A DNA stretch of 64,000 nt from NCBI RefSeq assembly GCF_003573545.1, contig NZ_QWET01000015.1:1-64000 (forward strand), in the 5' to 3' direction. Position numbers and translations under genes: made by a program. Positions 1-9,512 of the stretch are shown piece after piece (position 1 is the stretch's first letter; each line of letters starts with the position of its first letter). Source of the DNA: Mariniphaga sediminis. GTDB lineage: Bacteria; Bacteroidota; Bacteroidia; Bacteroidales; Prolixibacteraceae. Below the pieces are notes generated by a model. That model was not told the origin of the DNA and searched no databases. It saw only the letters and a program-made list of their open reading frames with translations.

Positions 1-118
1 TGACCTAATCAGTTAAGGACAAAAGAGTATTGCCTGGAGCATGAACATGAAAATTTCAATAACCTAACTGATTGAATTAAAATATTGATTATTAAACTTT
101 ATAGATAGATATATTAAC

Positions 119-700
119 ATGAAACTATTATTCAGAGGGGAAAATATTTTGAATGTGCCCAATGTAATCAGTTTTTACCGCCTGATTATATTCCCTGTTA
201 TTCTGGCACTGGCACTGTCAAATAATGAAGCCTGGTTCGTCACGCTTTTGTGTATCAGTCTGGTTAGCGATATCCTGGATGGGAATATTGCGCGTATTTT
301 TAAACTTCAGACCCGGTTTGGGGCCGCACTCGATAACCTTGCTGACATGGGAACTTATTTCCTGGCCCTTTTGGGGATATTCCGGTTTCGCTGGACAGAG
401 ATTCAGCCTCACGCCTGGTTGCTTTATCTTTTCCTTGGTATTTTCGCGTTAAGCTATGTCATAGCCTTTTTCCGGTTCGGAAAGATTCCCGGGCTACACC
501 TCTATTCTGCTGTAAGCGCCGGCTATATTCAGGGCATTTTCTTTTTTGTGCTGTTTGTGTGGGGGTTTTATGCCTGGATGTATTATGTGGCCTTAGGGTG
601 GGGAGTAATTGCTTATATAGAAAAGATTTTTGTGCTTTTGCGGTTGGATGATATTAAATCAGGAGTAAAAGGGCTTTACTGGCTGAGGAAACAAGCATGA
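119..700 (+). CDS. CDP-alcohol phosphatidyltransferase family membrane protein
   Basis: This 193-aa integral membrane enzyme should transfer a phosphatidyl group from a CDP-linked lipid to an alcohol acceptor in the inner membrane (phospholipid synthesis). The family signature D-x2-DG-x2-AR-x8-G-x3-D-x3-D is complete: D51, D54-G55, A58-R59, G68, D72 and D76. About five hydrophobic segments surround it. The length fits PgsA/PssA-type enzymes (about 180-240 aa). The acceptor (glycerol phosphate, serine or inositol phosphate) cannot be told from the sequence, so no symbol is given. The next gene, a TetR regulator, belongs to a separate efflux operon. Confidence 0.85.
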   Translation: MKLLFRGENILNVPNVISFYRLIIFPVILALALSNNEAWFVTLLCISLVSDILDGNIARIFKLQTRFGAALDNLADMGTYFLALLGIFRFRWTEIQPHAWLLYLFLGIFALSYVIAFFRFGKIPGLHLYSAVSAGYIQGIFFFVLFVWGFYAWMYYVALGWGVIAYIEKIFVLLRLDDIKSGVKGLYWLRKQA

Positions 701-855
701 ACAATTTGTAGCATCAGGGGGCCCGAAAAAGGAGGGCTTTCTGTTATCTCAATATAAAATTATCCGTTGTTTACCGAAGAAAATACCCAATTCACAGGAA
801 AACTTTCAGCGTGTTTTGAGTTTTCACTAATTTAGCAGCCTCAATTTTTTTTGTG

Positions 856-1461
856 ATGGAAATAAGTGATAGGGTTATTGATGAAGCAACAAGGCAGTTT
901 TTGCAGTTCGGGATTCGGAATGTAACGATGGATGGCATTGCATCTGCTTTGGGGATGTCGAAGAGGACTGTTTATGAGATGTTTAAAGATAAGACGGAGC
1001 TGGTGCATATGTGCCTCCGTGTCTTACGGGAGAAACACAAAGAAAGGAACGAGCGAATCATTTCGTCTTCAGGAAATGTGATTGAAACGATATACTCTTT
1101 TATGCAGGAAGGTATTAAGGCGATGAATTCCATAAACCCGGTGTTTTTCCGGGACATGAAAAAGTTTTATCCTGAAACATGGGATTCATTGCATGAGAAT
1201 AACGAGAAAGAAAAGTTTGAGCTTTCCAAAAAGTTGCTGCACAAAGGAATTGAAGAGGGCCTGTTCAGGCCGGATATCCATGTTTTTATTGTAGCCAAAC
1301 TTTTTCATGAACAGATGAACCTGCTGGCTGATGAAAAGATATTTCCGCGCGATGAGTACAGTTTTGCCGATGTGTTTCAGGGCCTAACAATCAATTTTAT
1401 TCGGGGGATTTCTACTACCAAAGGGATTGAGCTTATCGACAAAATGCGGGAGCGGGATTAA
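856..1461 (+). CDS. TetR/AcrR family transcriptional regulator
   Basis: A 201-aa regulator with an N-terminal TetR helix-turn-helix at about residues 25-46 (IASALGMSKRTVYEMF core) and a helical ligand-binding C-terminal part. The ATG at 856 is preferred over the in-frame GTG just before it at 853. It lies 59 bp ahead of a TolC/HlyD/RND efflux operon in the same direction, a common arrangement in Bacteroidetes, so it probably represses that operon and responds to a pump substrate. The ligand is unknown. It may be the first gene of the same transcript, since no terminator is visible between it and the next gene. Confidence 0.9.
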   Translation: MEISDRVIDEATRQFLQFGIRNVTMDGIASALGMSKRTVYEMFKDKTELVHMCLRVLREKHKERNERIISSSGNVIETIYSFMQEGIKAMNSINPVFFRDMKKFYPETWDSLHENNEKEKFELSKKLLHKGIEEGLFRPDIHVFIVAKLFHEQMNLLADEKIFPRDEYSFADVFQGLTINFIRGISTTKGIELIDKMRERD

Positions 1462-1520
1462 AAAAGGACAGATTTAAATTCAGTTAAAGAAAACAGATAT
1501 AAAACCAAAAACAATTCACC

Positions 1521-2819
1521 ATGAGAAGAAAACAGATAATTATTTTTCTTTCGGGTATGCTGTTATTTGGCACGGCTTTTCCCCAGGACAAACTGGTAAT
1601 TGACCTGACGGCCGCCAAAGAACACGCCCTAAATTACAATCGAACCATTAAAAATTCGGGGCTGGCAGTGGATCAGTCACAGGAAAAACTTTGGGCAACC
1701 ATGGCGGCCGGACTACCACAGGTTAACGCTACAGCCGATTATACCAATGCCATGGGGGCCAAAATTAGCATTCAGTTTGATGAAAGTGCCCCGGCCACTG
1801 AGATTCCCATTAAACCAACCAGTAACTTTAACTTACAGGTAGGTCAGCTTTTGTTTAACGGAAGCTATTTTGTGGGTGTTCAAACGGCCAAACTGGCGAA
1901 GAAACTGTCGGAAAAAAGCCTGAAAAAAACCGAACAGGATGTGGTAAGCCAGGTGGTGGAAGGATACTATCTGGTTCTTGTTTCGGAAGAGATGTTGAAA
2001 ATTTTGCAGGGAAATAAAGATAACCTTCAGAAGGTGTACCGGAAAACCGAGCCCATGGTAAAAGTGGGAATAATGGAAAAGGTAGAACTTGATCAATTGT
2101 CGGTGCAGGTCAATTCGCTCGATAATGCTGTAAAATCGGCTGAACGTCAGTACGAGATGGCCAAAAACCTTCTTCGCCTGCAATTAGGGGTTACTGCCGA
2201 AACAGAATTGGAACTGACCCAGCCACTTTCCGATTTCCTGGAACCCAATTGGGTGGCGGATACCTCTTTCGAGCTTTCTGAAAATGCTGACTATCAGTTG
2301 GTGGAAGTGCAGGAGCAGATAACCGAGAAACAAATTGATTTACAAAAAGCAAGTTACCTCCCCACAGTTTCAGGCTATTACAATTTTACGGAGAAGTTGT
2401 TGAAACCCGCCTTCGACATGTCGCCACGGCATATGGTAGGGCTGCAAATGAATATTCCGGTTTTTTCCAGCGGCGAACGGCGTGCAAAAGTGAAGCAGGC
2501 AAAAATTGACCTGGAAATGGCGAGAAACAGCAAGGCGTTGTTGGAAGACCAGCTGGCTATTCAGTTTAAGCAGTTACGGTTTAATTTGAATAATGCACTG
2601 GAAAGCTATGAAACACAGCAGAAGAACATAAAAATTTCACGGGAAGTGTATGAAAACCTGAAACGAAAATACGAACAGGGCATGATTTCAGGTTTGGAAC
2701 TAACCACCGCCGATAACAATTACCTGCAGGCAGAATCGGACTACCTTGCCTCGGTGCTCGAAGTATTGCAGGCTCAAAACGCACTGGACACACTTACAGG
2801 ACAAGTATTAAACAATTAA
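1521..2819 (+). CDS. TolC family outer-membrane efflux channel
   Basis: A 432-aa outer-membrane efflux protein with an N-terminal signal peptide (hydrophobic core about residues 5-20). The rest is long amphipathic helices with the duplicated heptad-rich layout of the OEP family; conserved-type stretches include QVGQLLFNG near residue 110 and the C-terminal region SGLELTTADNNYLQA. It would form the exit duct of a tripartite pump. The adaptor gene starts 10 bp after its stop and the permease follows, so the three genes form one operon. Confidence 0.92.
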   Translation: MRRKQIIIFLSGMLLFGTAFPQDKLVIDLTAAKEHALNYNRTIKNSGLAVDQSQEKLWATMAAGLPQVNATADYTNAMGAKISIQFDESAPATEIPIKPTSNFNLQVGQLLFNGSYFVGVQTAKLAKKLSEKSLKKTEQDVVSQVVEGYYLVLVSEEMLKILQGNKDNLQKVYRKTEPMVKVGIMEKVELDQLSVQVNSLDNAVKSAERQYEMAKNLLRLQLGVTAETELELTQPLSDFLEPNWVADTSFELSENADYQLVEVQEQITEKQIDLQKASYLPTVSGYYNFTEKLLKPAFDMSPRHMVGLQMNIPVFSSGERRAKVKQAKIDLEMARNSKALLEDQLAIQFKQLRFNLNNALESYETQQKNIKISREVYENLKRKYEQGMISGLELTTADNNYLQAESDYLASVLEVLQAQNALDTLTGQVLNN

Positions 2820-2829
2820 AAAAAGGACC

Positions 2830-3882
2830 ATGAAACAAATTCGCACTTTTATTATCGTATTTACTTTAGGAGCGGCGCTTTTCAGTTCATGCAAAAGTGG
2901 CTCAAAAGAAGAAGCCCGGACAGTTGATGCCGGTCAGGACAAGGAAGTTGTAAAGACTATGGAATTGCAAATGCAAACCGTTGCCCGTTCAGTAGAATAT
3001 CCGGCATCGCTTGAGGCTTACGAAGAGGTGCATTTGGCACCGGCATCGCCCGGGCGTATCGAAGGGATTTTTGCCGATGTGGGCGACCGTGTAGCCAAGG
3101 GAAAATCGCTTGTACAGATGGACCGTACCCAACTTCTTCAGGCCGAGGTGCAGTTAAAAAACCTGGAGGTGGATTTCCGGCGACTTGATACTCTTGCAAA
3201 ATACGGGAGTATTGCACAGCAGCAGTACGACCAGTTGCAGACACAATATGAAGTGGCTAAAACGAATGTAGAATTTTTAAGGGAAAATACGCAATTGGTT
3301 GCCCCGTTCGACGGGGTGATCTCCGGTCGTTACTTTGAACCGGGAGAGATGTATTCCGGAGCTCCCAATACTGCGGCAGGGAAAGCTGCCGTACTTTCCG
3401 TTGTGCAAATCGACCGGCTGAAAGTACTGGTTCCGGTTTCGGAAAAATACTTTCCGGAAGTAAAGAACAGGATGGAAACAACGGTGCGGGTGGATGTTTA
3501 TCCCGGGCAAACATTTGCCGGGCGCATCGATCGTATTCATCCCACCATCGACCCGGCAAACCGTACTTTTAAGGTAGAACTGGTGGTAAACAATGCCAAA
3601 GGACTTTTGCGTCCTGGGATGTTTGCCCGCATTGCTTTTGAGTTGGATAAAGAGGAAGCCATTCTGTTGCCTTCTATGGCTGTTTTGAAGTTGCAGGGCT
3701 CAAATGATCGCTACCTGTTTGTGGAAGAGAACGGTGTGGCACGCAGGGTTTCTGTTACAGTCGGGAGACGCTACGACGACAATATTGAAGTCTTTTCGGA
3801 TGAATTAAAACCGGGAGCCCGCGTCATTGTTAGCGGACAGGCCCGTTTGCTCGATGGTGTCCCCGTTGAAGTAAAAAAATGA
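2830..3882 (+). CDS. RND efflux periplasmic adaptor lipoprotein (HlyD/MFP family)
   Basis: A 350-aa membrane-fusion protein. It begins with a lipoprotein signal ending FSSC with the lipidated cysteine at C21. A biotinyl-lipoyl-like half (about residues 60-100, ending in GDRVAKGKSLVQMD), a short helical hairpin, the second lipoyl half (VAPFDGVISGR, about 158-168) and beta-barrel and membrane-proximal domains follow. It links the inner-membrane permease encoded downstream to the TolC-like channel encoded upstream. The 34-bp gap to the permease gene supports co-transcription. Confidence 0.92.
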   Translation: MKQIRTFIIVFTLGAALFSSCKSGSKEEARTVDAGQDKEVVKTMELQMQTVARSVEYPASLEAYEEVHLAPASPGRIEGIFADVGDRVAKGKSLVQMDRTQLLQAEVQLKNLEVDFRRLDTLAKYGSIAQQQYDQLQTQYEVAKTNVEFLRENTQLVAPFDGVISGRYFEPGEMYSGAPNTAAGKAAVLSVVQIDRLKVLVPVSEKYFPEVKNRMETTVRVDVYPGQTFAGRIDRIHPTIDPANRTFKVELVVNNAKGLLRPGMFARIAFELDKEEAILLPSMAVLKLQGSNDRYLFVEENGVARRVSVTVGRRYDDNIEVFSDELKPGARVIVSGQARLLDGVPVEVKK

Positions 3883-3916
3883 ATACCCCGTATAGTAATG
3901 GATAAAAGGATACAAA

Positions 3917-6900
3917 ATGAACATATATAAAAATGCTGTAAACAAGCCTATTACCACACTCATGGTTTTTACGGCCATTGTAGTAATGGGAATCTATTCA
4001 CTGGTGCAAATCCCCGTGGATTTGTATCCGGAGATGGATCCTCCATACATTTCGATAATGACCACTTATGCGGGCGCCAATGCCAGCGATATAGAAACCA
4101 ATGTAACACGTACTATTGAAGATGCCCTTAACTCGGTGGATAATTTGAAGGAGATTACTTCTACCTCATCCGATAACCTGTCGGTCATTAACCTCGAGTT
4201 TGAATGGGAAACCGACCTGGCTGAAGCAACCAATGATATCAGGGATGTGATTGATCGTGTCATCGATTTTCTGCCGGAAGATGCAGAACGGCCGATGATT
4301 TTTAAGTTCAATACCAGTATGATGCCTATTGTTTTTTATGCGGTAACTGCCGAAGAAAGTTACCCCGGCCTCGAAAAACTACTGGATGAGAAAATCATCA
4401 ATCCGATGAACCGTATCGAGGGAATTGGCTCCATCGGGCTAATGGGGGCGCCGCGTCGCGTGGTTTATATTGACGCCGATCCCCGGTTACTCGAAGCTTA
4501 CAATTTAACCATCGAACAAATTGGTAATACGGTAGCTGCCGAGAATATGAACCTGCCCTCCGGAAATATAAAAATGGGAAAACTCGACTACCAGTTGCGG
4601 GTGCAGGGGGAGTTCAGTACCAGTTCGCGGATTGAAAACCTGGTAATAGGGAACATGTCCGGCAAACCGGTTTATATTCGCGATGTAGCTGTTGTTCGCG
4701 ATTCGATTAAAGACCTTTCGCTTGATGAAAAAATAAATGGTGAAACCGGGCTCCGTATGTTTGTAATGAAACAGTCGGGAGCCAATACCGTGAAAGTAGC
4801 GCGTGAAGCGCGGAAAACGGTGGATGAATTGCAGGAGAGCCTCCCGCCGGATGTGGAAATCAGTCTGATCATGGATACATCCGATTTTATCAAAGGTTCT
4901 GTAAAAAACCTTTCGGAGACATTAATGTGGGCCCTTTTGTTTGTTGTGTTGGTTGTACTGTTCTTCCTGGGACGGTGGCGCGCTACTTTTATCATTGTGC
5001 TCACCATTCCCATATCGCTTATTGTTGCATTCCTTTACCTTTACGTTACCGGAGGTTCGATCAATGTGATTTCACTTACATCGTTGTCTATCGCTATCGG
5101 AATGGTGGTGGACGATGCGATTGTGGTTTTGGAAAACATTACCCGGCATGTGGAACGGGGCGCTACCCCGCGTGAGGCCGCCATTTATGCGACCAATGAA
5201 GTTTGGCTGGCCGTTGTTATTACCACACTGGTTGTTGTAGCGGTATTTTTTCCACTTACGCTGGTAGGGGGAATGACGGGTGTTTTCTTCAATCAGTTGG
5301 GGTGGATTGTTACCATTACCGTAGTCACGTCAACACTGGCCGCTATCTCGCTTACCCCAATGCTTTCGTCCCGGTTTCTGAAGTTGCGCGAACGCAGGAA
5401 AAATCCGGGACCGCTGAGTTATGACCGGACTATTGAAAAGTTTTTGGGAAAACTCGATGATTTTTATGAAAAAACGCTGCGTTGGACGCTCCGGCATAAA
5501 TTGATTACTCTTTTTGCGGCGCTGGCTATTTTTATAGGGTCAATGATGCTGATACAATTTGTGCATACCGATTTTATGCCTGAATCGGACGAGAGCCGGG
5601 TAACAGCTTCCATTGAATTGCAAACTGGTACCCGGGTGGAAGAAACCATCAAAACTACCCGCTACCTGGAAAAAGTAATCAATGAGAAATTTCCGGAAGT
5701 GGAGGTCATGGCTGCTTCTTCGGGGGCAGACGATGAAGGTGGCTTGTTCTCCCTTTTTATGAGCACCGGTTCCAACATGATTAACTTTATGATGCGCCTA
5801 ACTCCCATCGAGGAAAGGGAACGTTCGGTATGGGACGTGGCCGCTGCCCTGCGGGAAGAAATTGCCGCGTTGCCGGAGGTAATCAATTTTAGTGTTGAAA
5901 CGGCAGCGCAGGGAATGGGCGGAACAACCAATACGGTGGACGTGGAAATTTACGGATACGATTTTGATATGACCAATGCCCTCGCGGAGGAGATACGTCA
6001 AAAAGTGGCAGCGGTGCCGGGTGCTATCAATGTGCAGGTAAGCCGCAAAAACGATAAACCGGAGTTGCAGTTTGTGCCCGATCGTGATAAGATGGCGCTG
6101 CACGGCCTCACTACTGCCCAGGTGTCCGCAAATATCCGGAATCGCGTGAGTGGGATGATTGCCTCTCAGTATAAAGAAGAGGGGGAAGAATACGATATCA
6201 GGGTGAGACTGGAAGAAGAATACAGAAATTCGATTACTGAACTGGAAGAATTTTCGATTGTAACCCCTTCCGGGAAACGTATCAAACTGAAGGAGCTGGG
6301 AGAGGTAAAGGAATACTGGTCTCCGCCAAATATTGAGCACAAACGCCGGGAACGTATCGTAACTGTTTCGGCCAAACCTGACCGGGTTGCCCTGGGGGAA
6401 CTGGCCAACCGGATTAAAACCGAAATTGCCGACGTGAAAGTTCCGCAGGAATTGATCCTGAATGTTGGAGGTGCTTATGAAGATCAGCAGGAATCATTTT
6501 TGGACCTTGGTCTTTTAATGCTCATCAGCTTAATTTTGGTATTTATTGTAATGGCCTCTCAGTTTGAATCGTTTACCATGCCATTCGTTATTATGTTTTC
6601 CATTCCGTTTGCCTTCACCGGTGTGGTTCTGGCGCTGCTTATTACCGGCACTACCTTGAGTCTGGTAGCTGCACTGGGGGCTGTGTTGCTGATTGGTATC
6701 GTGGTGAAAAATGGTATTGTGCTTATTGACTTTACCAACCTGATGCGCGATCGCGGGCTGGACTTGTACGAAGCCATTGCTGTTTCCGGAAAGTCGAGGT
6801 TGCGCCCTGTCCTGATGACCGCTGCAACTACCATTTTGGGAATGTTGCCGTTGGCGCTCAGTACCGGAGAAGGAGCCGAACTTTGGCGGCCAATGGGGAT

Positions 6901-7036
6901 TACTGTAATCGGCGGATTGACATTTTCCACATTGGTAACCATGATTGTTGTTCCTGTAATGTACGGGCTGTTGGCACATCATGGTGAACGCAATAAAAAG
7001 GGAAAAGTGGCCAAACAGTTTAAGTTTATGGAATAA
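3917..7036 (+). CDS. Efflux RND transporter permease (AcrB/HAE1-like)
   Basis: A 1039-aa proton-driven inner-membrane pump, the normal length for the AcrB/MexB family. TM1 lies at about residues 12-30; a large periplasmic porter loop, TM2-6, a second porter loop and TM8-12 follow. The proton-relay acidic pair of TM4 is present (GMVVDDAIVVLEN, D399-D400). The duplicated sequence IGIVVKNGIVLIDF in the second half marks the internal repeat. The adaptor and outer-membrane channel are encoded upstream. Substrate is unknown: drugs, bile-like detergents or metabolites are all possible. The HAE1 rather than the heavy-metal class is favoured by overall sequence character. Confidence 0.95.
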   Translation: MNIYKNAVNKPITTLMVFTAIVVMGIYSLVQIPVDLYPEMDPPYISIMTTYAGANASDIETNVTRTIEDALNSVDNLKEITSTSSDNLSVINLEFEWETDLAEATNDIRDVIDRVIDFLPEDAERPMIFKFNTSMMPIVFYAVTAEESYPGLEKLLDEKIINPMNRIEGIGSIGLMGAPRRVVYIDADPRLLEAYNLTIEQIGNTVAAENMNLPSGNIKMGKLDYQLRVQGEFSTSSRIENLVIGNMSGKPVYIRDVAVVRDSIKDLSLDEKINGETGLRMFVMKQSGANTVKVAREARKTVDELQESLPPDVEISLIMDTSDFIKGSVKNLSETLMWALLFVVLVVLFFLGRWRATFIIVLTIPISLIVAFLYLYVTGGSINVISLTSLSIAIGMVVDDAIVVLENITRHVERGATPREAAIYATNEVWLAVVITTLVVVAVFFPLTLVGGMTGVFFNQLGWIVTITVVTSTLAAISLTPMLSSRFLKLRERRKNPGPLSYDRTIEKFLGKLDDFYEKTLRWTLRHKLITLFAALAIFIGSMMLIQFVHTDFMPESDESRVTASIELQTGTRVEETIKTTRYLEKVINEKFPEVEVMAASSGADDEGGLFSLFMSTGSNMINFMMRLTPIEERERSVWDVAAALREEIAALPEVINFSVETAAQGMGGTTNTVDVEIYGYDFDMTNALAEEIRQKVAAVPGAINVQVSRKNDKPELQFVPDRDKMALHGLTTAQVSANIRNRVSGMIASQYKEEGEEYDIRVRLEEEYRNSITELEEFSIVTPSGKRIKLKELGEVKEYWSPPNIEHKRRERIVTVSAKPDRVALGELANRIKTEIADVKVPQELILNVGGAYEDQQESFLDLGLLMLISLILVFIVMASQFESFTMPFVIMFSIPFAFTGVVLALLITGTTLSLVAALGAVLLIGIVVKNGIVLIDFTNLMRDRGLDLYEAIAVSGKSRLRPVLMTAATTILGMLPLALSTGEGAELWRPMGITVIGGLTFSTLVTMIVVPVMYGLLAHHGERNKKGKVAKQFKFME

Positions 7037-7098
7037 GGCAAGGAAGAGAGTAGTCGCAGCAAGCGACCTGTGACCAATGATTAAAAAGTAAAAAGAAT

Positions 7099-7392
7099 AT
7101 GAAAGCTGTAATGATAATATTTAACCAGGCAAATACGGAGCGTGTGGAATACATGCTCGGTAAATTAGAAATAAGAGGTTACACCTGGTTTAGTGAAGTA
7201 AAAGGCAGGGGAAGCGAAACCGGGGAGCCGCGCATGGGTACACACACCTGGCCGGAGATGAACTCGGCCGCCCTCACCATGATTCCCGACGAAGCAGTGG
7301 ACGGTTTGCTCGAAGCCGTGCGAAAACTGGATGAGATTAACAAAGAAGTTGGGGTCAGGGCTTTTGTGTGGAATGTGGAGAAGACGGTGTAA
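7099..7392 (+). CDS. PII-like transporter-associated protein (PG0541 family)
   Basis: A 97-aa cytosolic protein with a ferredoxin-like PII/DUF3240-type pattern (KAVMIIFNQ at the start, an ALTMIPDEAVDGLLEAV strand-helix in the second half). It closes the efflux operon, 62 bp after the permease. Small proteins of this type sit behind RND permeases in many Bacteroidetes and carry the family name PG0541 transporter-associated protein. A regulatory role towards the pump is inferred from the PII relationship and from position; no ligand-binding residue can be assigned with confidence here. Confidence 0.8.
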   Translation: MKAVMIIFNQANTERVEYMLGKLEIRGYTWFSEVKGRGSETGEPRMGTHTWPEMNSAALTMIPDEAVDGLLEAVRKLDEINKEVGVRAFVWNVEKTV

Positions 7393-7407
7393 GCAATAAA
7401 TAAATCG

Positions 7408-7534
7408 GAAGCTGTCTCAAAAGTTTTTTTTGCCAGTCTGAGCAAAGTCGGAATTTTTTCCAGTTTAAAGGAGAATGTTTCAGTGGCGCTCAACAGGGCA
7501 GAACGTATAGAAACGTTGCTTTTGAGGCAGCTTC
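7408..7534. repeat. Degenerate palindromic intergenic repeat (MITE-like, 127 bp)
   Basis: The ends form a long inverted repeat: GAAGCTGTCTCAAAAG (7408-7423) pairs with CTTTTGAGGCAGCTTC (7519-7534), 15 of 16 bases. The interior (CAGTCTGAGCAAAGTCG near 7433) resembles the TCTGAGCGAAGTCG-type non-coding repeats I recall from many Bacteroidetes genomes, but is decayed. It sits between the efflux operon and parE and could act as a bidirectional terminator. The family assignment is from memory, not from a search. Confidence 0.6.
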
Positions 7535-7631
7535 ATTTTTTCTTTTTCCGGGAAATTTTATCCAAACTTTTCAACTGTAACCTGTTAGTTAATGGTTGAC
7601 CTGCACAAGCACAAAACACCGAGGTTTTGGT

Positions 7632-7639
7632 TATATTTG
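7632..7639 (+). promoter_or_regulatory. Putative -7 promoter element of parE
   Basis: TATATTTG matches the Bacteroidetes -7 consensus TAnnTTTG exactly and lies 17 bp before the chosen parE start. No well-spaced -33 TTTG is seen. Confidence 0.45.
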
Positions 7640-7656
7640 TGCCAAAATTCAGGAAA

Positions 7657-9492
7657 ATGACTTCGAATTACGACGAAGGAACAATACGGACACTCGACTG
7701 GCAGGAACACATCAGGAAACGTCCTGGTATGTATATTGGTAAGCTGGGCGACGGGACAGCAGCTGACGACGGGATTTATGTTTTGCTGAAGGAGGTAATG
7801 GATAACTCGATCGACGAATTTATGATGGGATTTGGGAAGAAGATTACCATCAATATTGAAGGAGACAAAGTAGTTATTCGCGATTTTGGCCGGGGTATTC
7901 CGTTGGGTAAGCTGGAAGATGTGGCCAGTAAAATGAACACGGGAGCCAAATATGATTCCAAGGTATTTAAAAAGTCGGTAGGGTTGAATGGTGTGGGTAT
8001 TAAAGCCGTGAATGCCTTGTCGTCAAAATTTACCATTCGTTCGGTACGCGAAAGTGTGGCGAAAGAAATTGTTTTCAGTCAGGGAGTCATTCAGGATGAA
8101 AAAGACCTGAAAGGAATTGATGAACCGAACGGAACCATGGTGATGTTTGAACCTGATCCGGAAGTATTCAGAAGTTTCCACTACATTAGCGACTATGTAG
8201 TGAATATGGTTAAAAACTACACTTTCCTGAATGCGGGGCTCATCATCGAATTTAACGGCGAGCGGTTTTACTCCCGCAACGGGTTACGTGACCTGCTGGA
8301 AGAGAATATAGATGATAATCCTATTTATCCGATTATTCATTTGAGGGGAGAGGACATTGAAATTGCTGTTACCCACGGGAACCGTTACGGAGAAGACTAC
8401 TATTCGTTTGTAAACGGGCAGCATACAACCCAGGGAGGAACCCACCTTCAGGCTTTCCGTGAAGTGTATGTAAAAACCATCCGCGATTTTTACAAAAAAG
8501 ATTTTGACCCGTCAGATATTCGCGCTTCCATTGTGGCAGCGGTGAGTATTAAGGTGGAGGAGCCGGTATTCGAATCGCAGACCAAAACGAAATTAGGCTC
8601 GAAAGACATTGGACCCAACGGGCCTTCAGTGAGAGCGCACGTCGGAAATTTTTTACAGAAAGAACTGAATAACTTTCTGCACAAAAATCCGGATACGGCA
8701 GAAATGCTGCTGAGACGCATTGTGGAATCAGAACGTGAACGTAAGGCCATCTCCGGAATTAAAAAACTGGCCAAACAGCGGGCAAAAAAAGTAAGCCTGC
8801 ACAATAAAAAACTGCGCGATTGCCGCATTCATTTTGGTAGTAACAACGAAAGGGCCGACGAGTCGAGTATTTTTATAACCGAGGGCGATTCGGCAAGCGG
8901 GTCTATCACAAAATCCCGCGATGTAAATACCCAGGCTGTTTTCAGCTTGAGGGGAAAACCGCTGAATACTTTCGGGCTGACCAAAAAAGTGGTGTATGAA
9001 AATGAGGAGTTCAACCTGTTGCAGGCTGCCCTTAACATAGAAGAGAGCCTGGAAGATTTGCGGTATAACAAAATAATTATTGCCACAGATGCCGATGTGG
9101 ATGGGATGCATATCCGCCTGCTGCTTATTACATTTTTTCTGCAGTTTTTTCCCGAGCTGATCCGAAAGGGGCATGTGTTTATTCTTCAAACCCCTCTTTT
9201 CAGGGTAAGGAATAAACAGAAAACCTACTATTGCTATTCGGAGGAGGAACGCCGCAATGCCATCAAAAAACTGAAGGGTAAACCTGAAATCACCCGGTTT
9301 AAAGGATTAGGGGAAATTTCTCCGGATGAATTTAAACACTTCATTGGCAGGGATATCCGTTTAGAGCCGGTACTGATGAAAAAACATGAGTCGGTAACGC
9401 AGATGCTTGAATTTTATATGGGCAAAAATACTCCTGAAAGACAGGATTTTATTATAGATAATTTGTACGTGGAAAAAGACGAGGTAGCTTAA
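7657..9492 (+). CDS. parE: DNA topoisomerase IV subunit B (ParE-type)
   Basis: ATPase subunit of a type IIA topoisomerase, which decatenates and relaxes DNA with the partner encoded next. The start is placed at the ATG at 7657 (611 aa). A TTG 30 bp upstream also opens the frame but would overlap the promoter motif. GHKL ATPase motifs are present ([17 protein letters not shown]). The TOPRIM domain shows EGDSASGS at E409 and the metal-binding DADVDG at D478/D480. The short length without the GyrB C-terminal insert, and the directly following long subunit A gene, favour ParE over GyrB; the two are hard to separate by eye. Confidence 0.9.
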   Translation: MTSNYDEGTIRTLDWQEHIRKRPGMYIGKLGDGTAADDGIYVLLKEVMDNSIDEFMMGFGKKITINIEGDKVVIRDFGRGIPLGKLEDVASKMNTGAKYDSKVFKKSVGLNGVGIKAVNALSSKFTIRSVRESVAKEIVFSQGVIQDEKDLKGIDEPNGTMVMFEPDPEVFRSFHYISDYVVNMVKNYTFLNAGLIIEFNGERFYSRNGLRDLLEENIDDNPIYPIIHLRGEDIEIAVTHGNRYGEDYYSFVNGQHTTQGGTHLQAFREVYVKTIRDFYKKDFDPSDIRASIVAAVSIKVEEPVFESQTKTKLGSKDIGPNGPSVRAHVGNFLQKELNNFLHKNPDTAEMLLRRIVESERERKAISGIKKLAKQRAKKVSLHNKKLRDCRIHFGSNNERADESSIFITEGDSASGSITKSRDVNTQAVFSLRGKPLNTFGLTKKVVYENEEFNLLQAALNIEESLEDLRYNKIIIATDADVDGMHIRLLLITFFLQFFPELIRKGHVFILQTPLFRVRNKQKTYYCYSEEERRNAIKKLKGKPEITRFKGLGEISPDEFKHFIGRDIRLEPVLMKKHESVTQMLEFYMGKNTPERQDFIIDNLYVEKDEVA

Positions 9493-9512
9493 AGCAAGCA
9501 CAATAAATAAGA

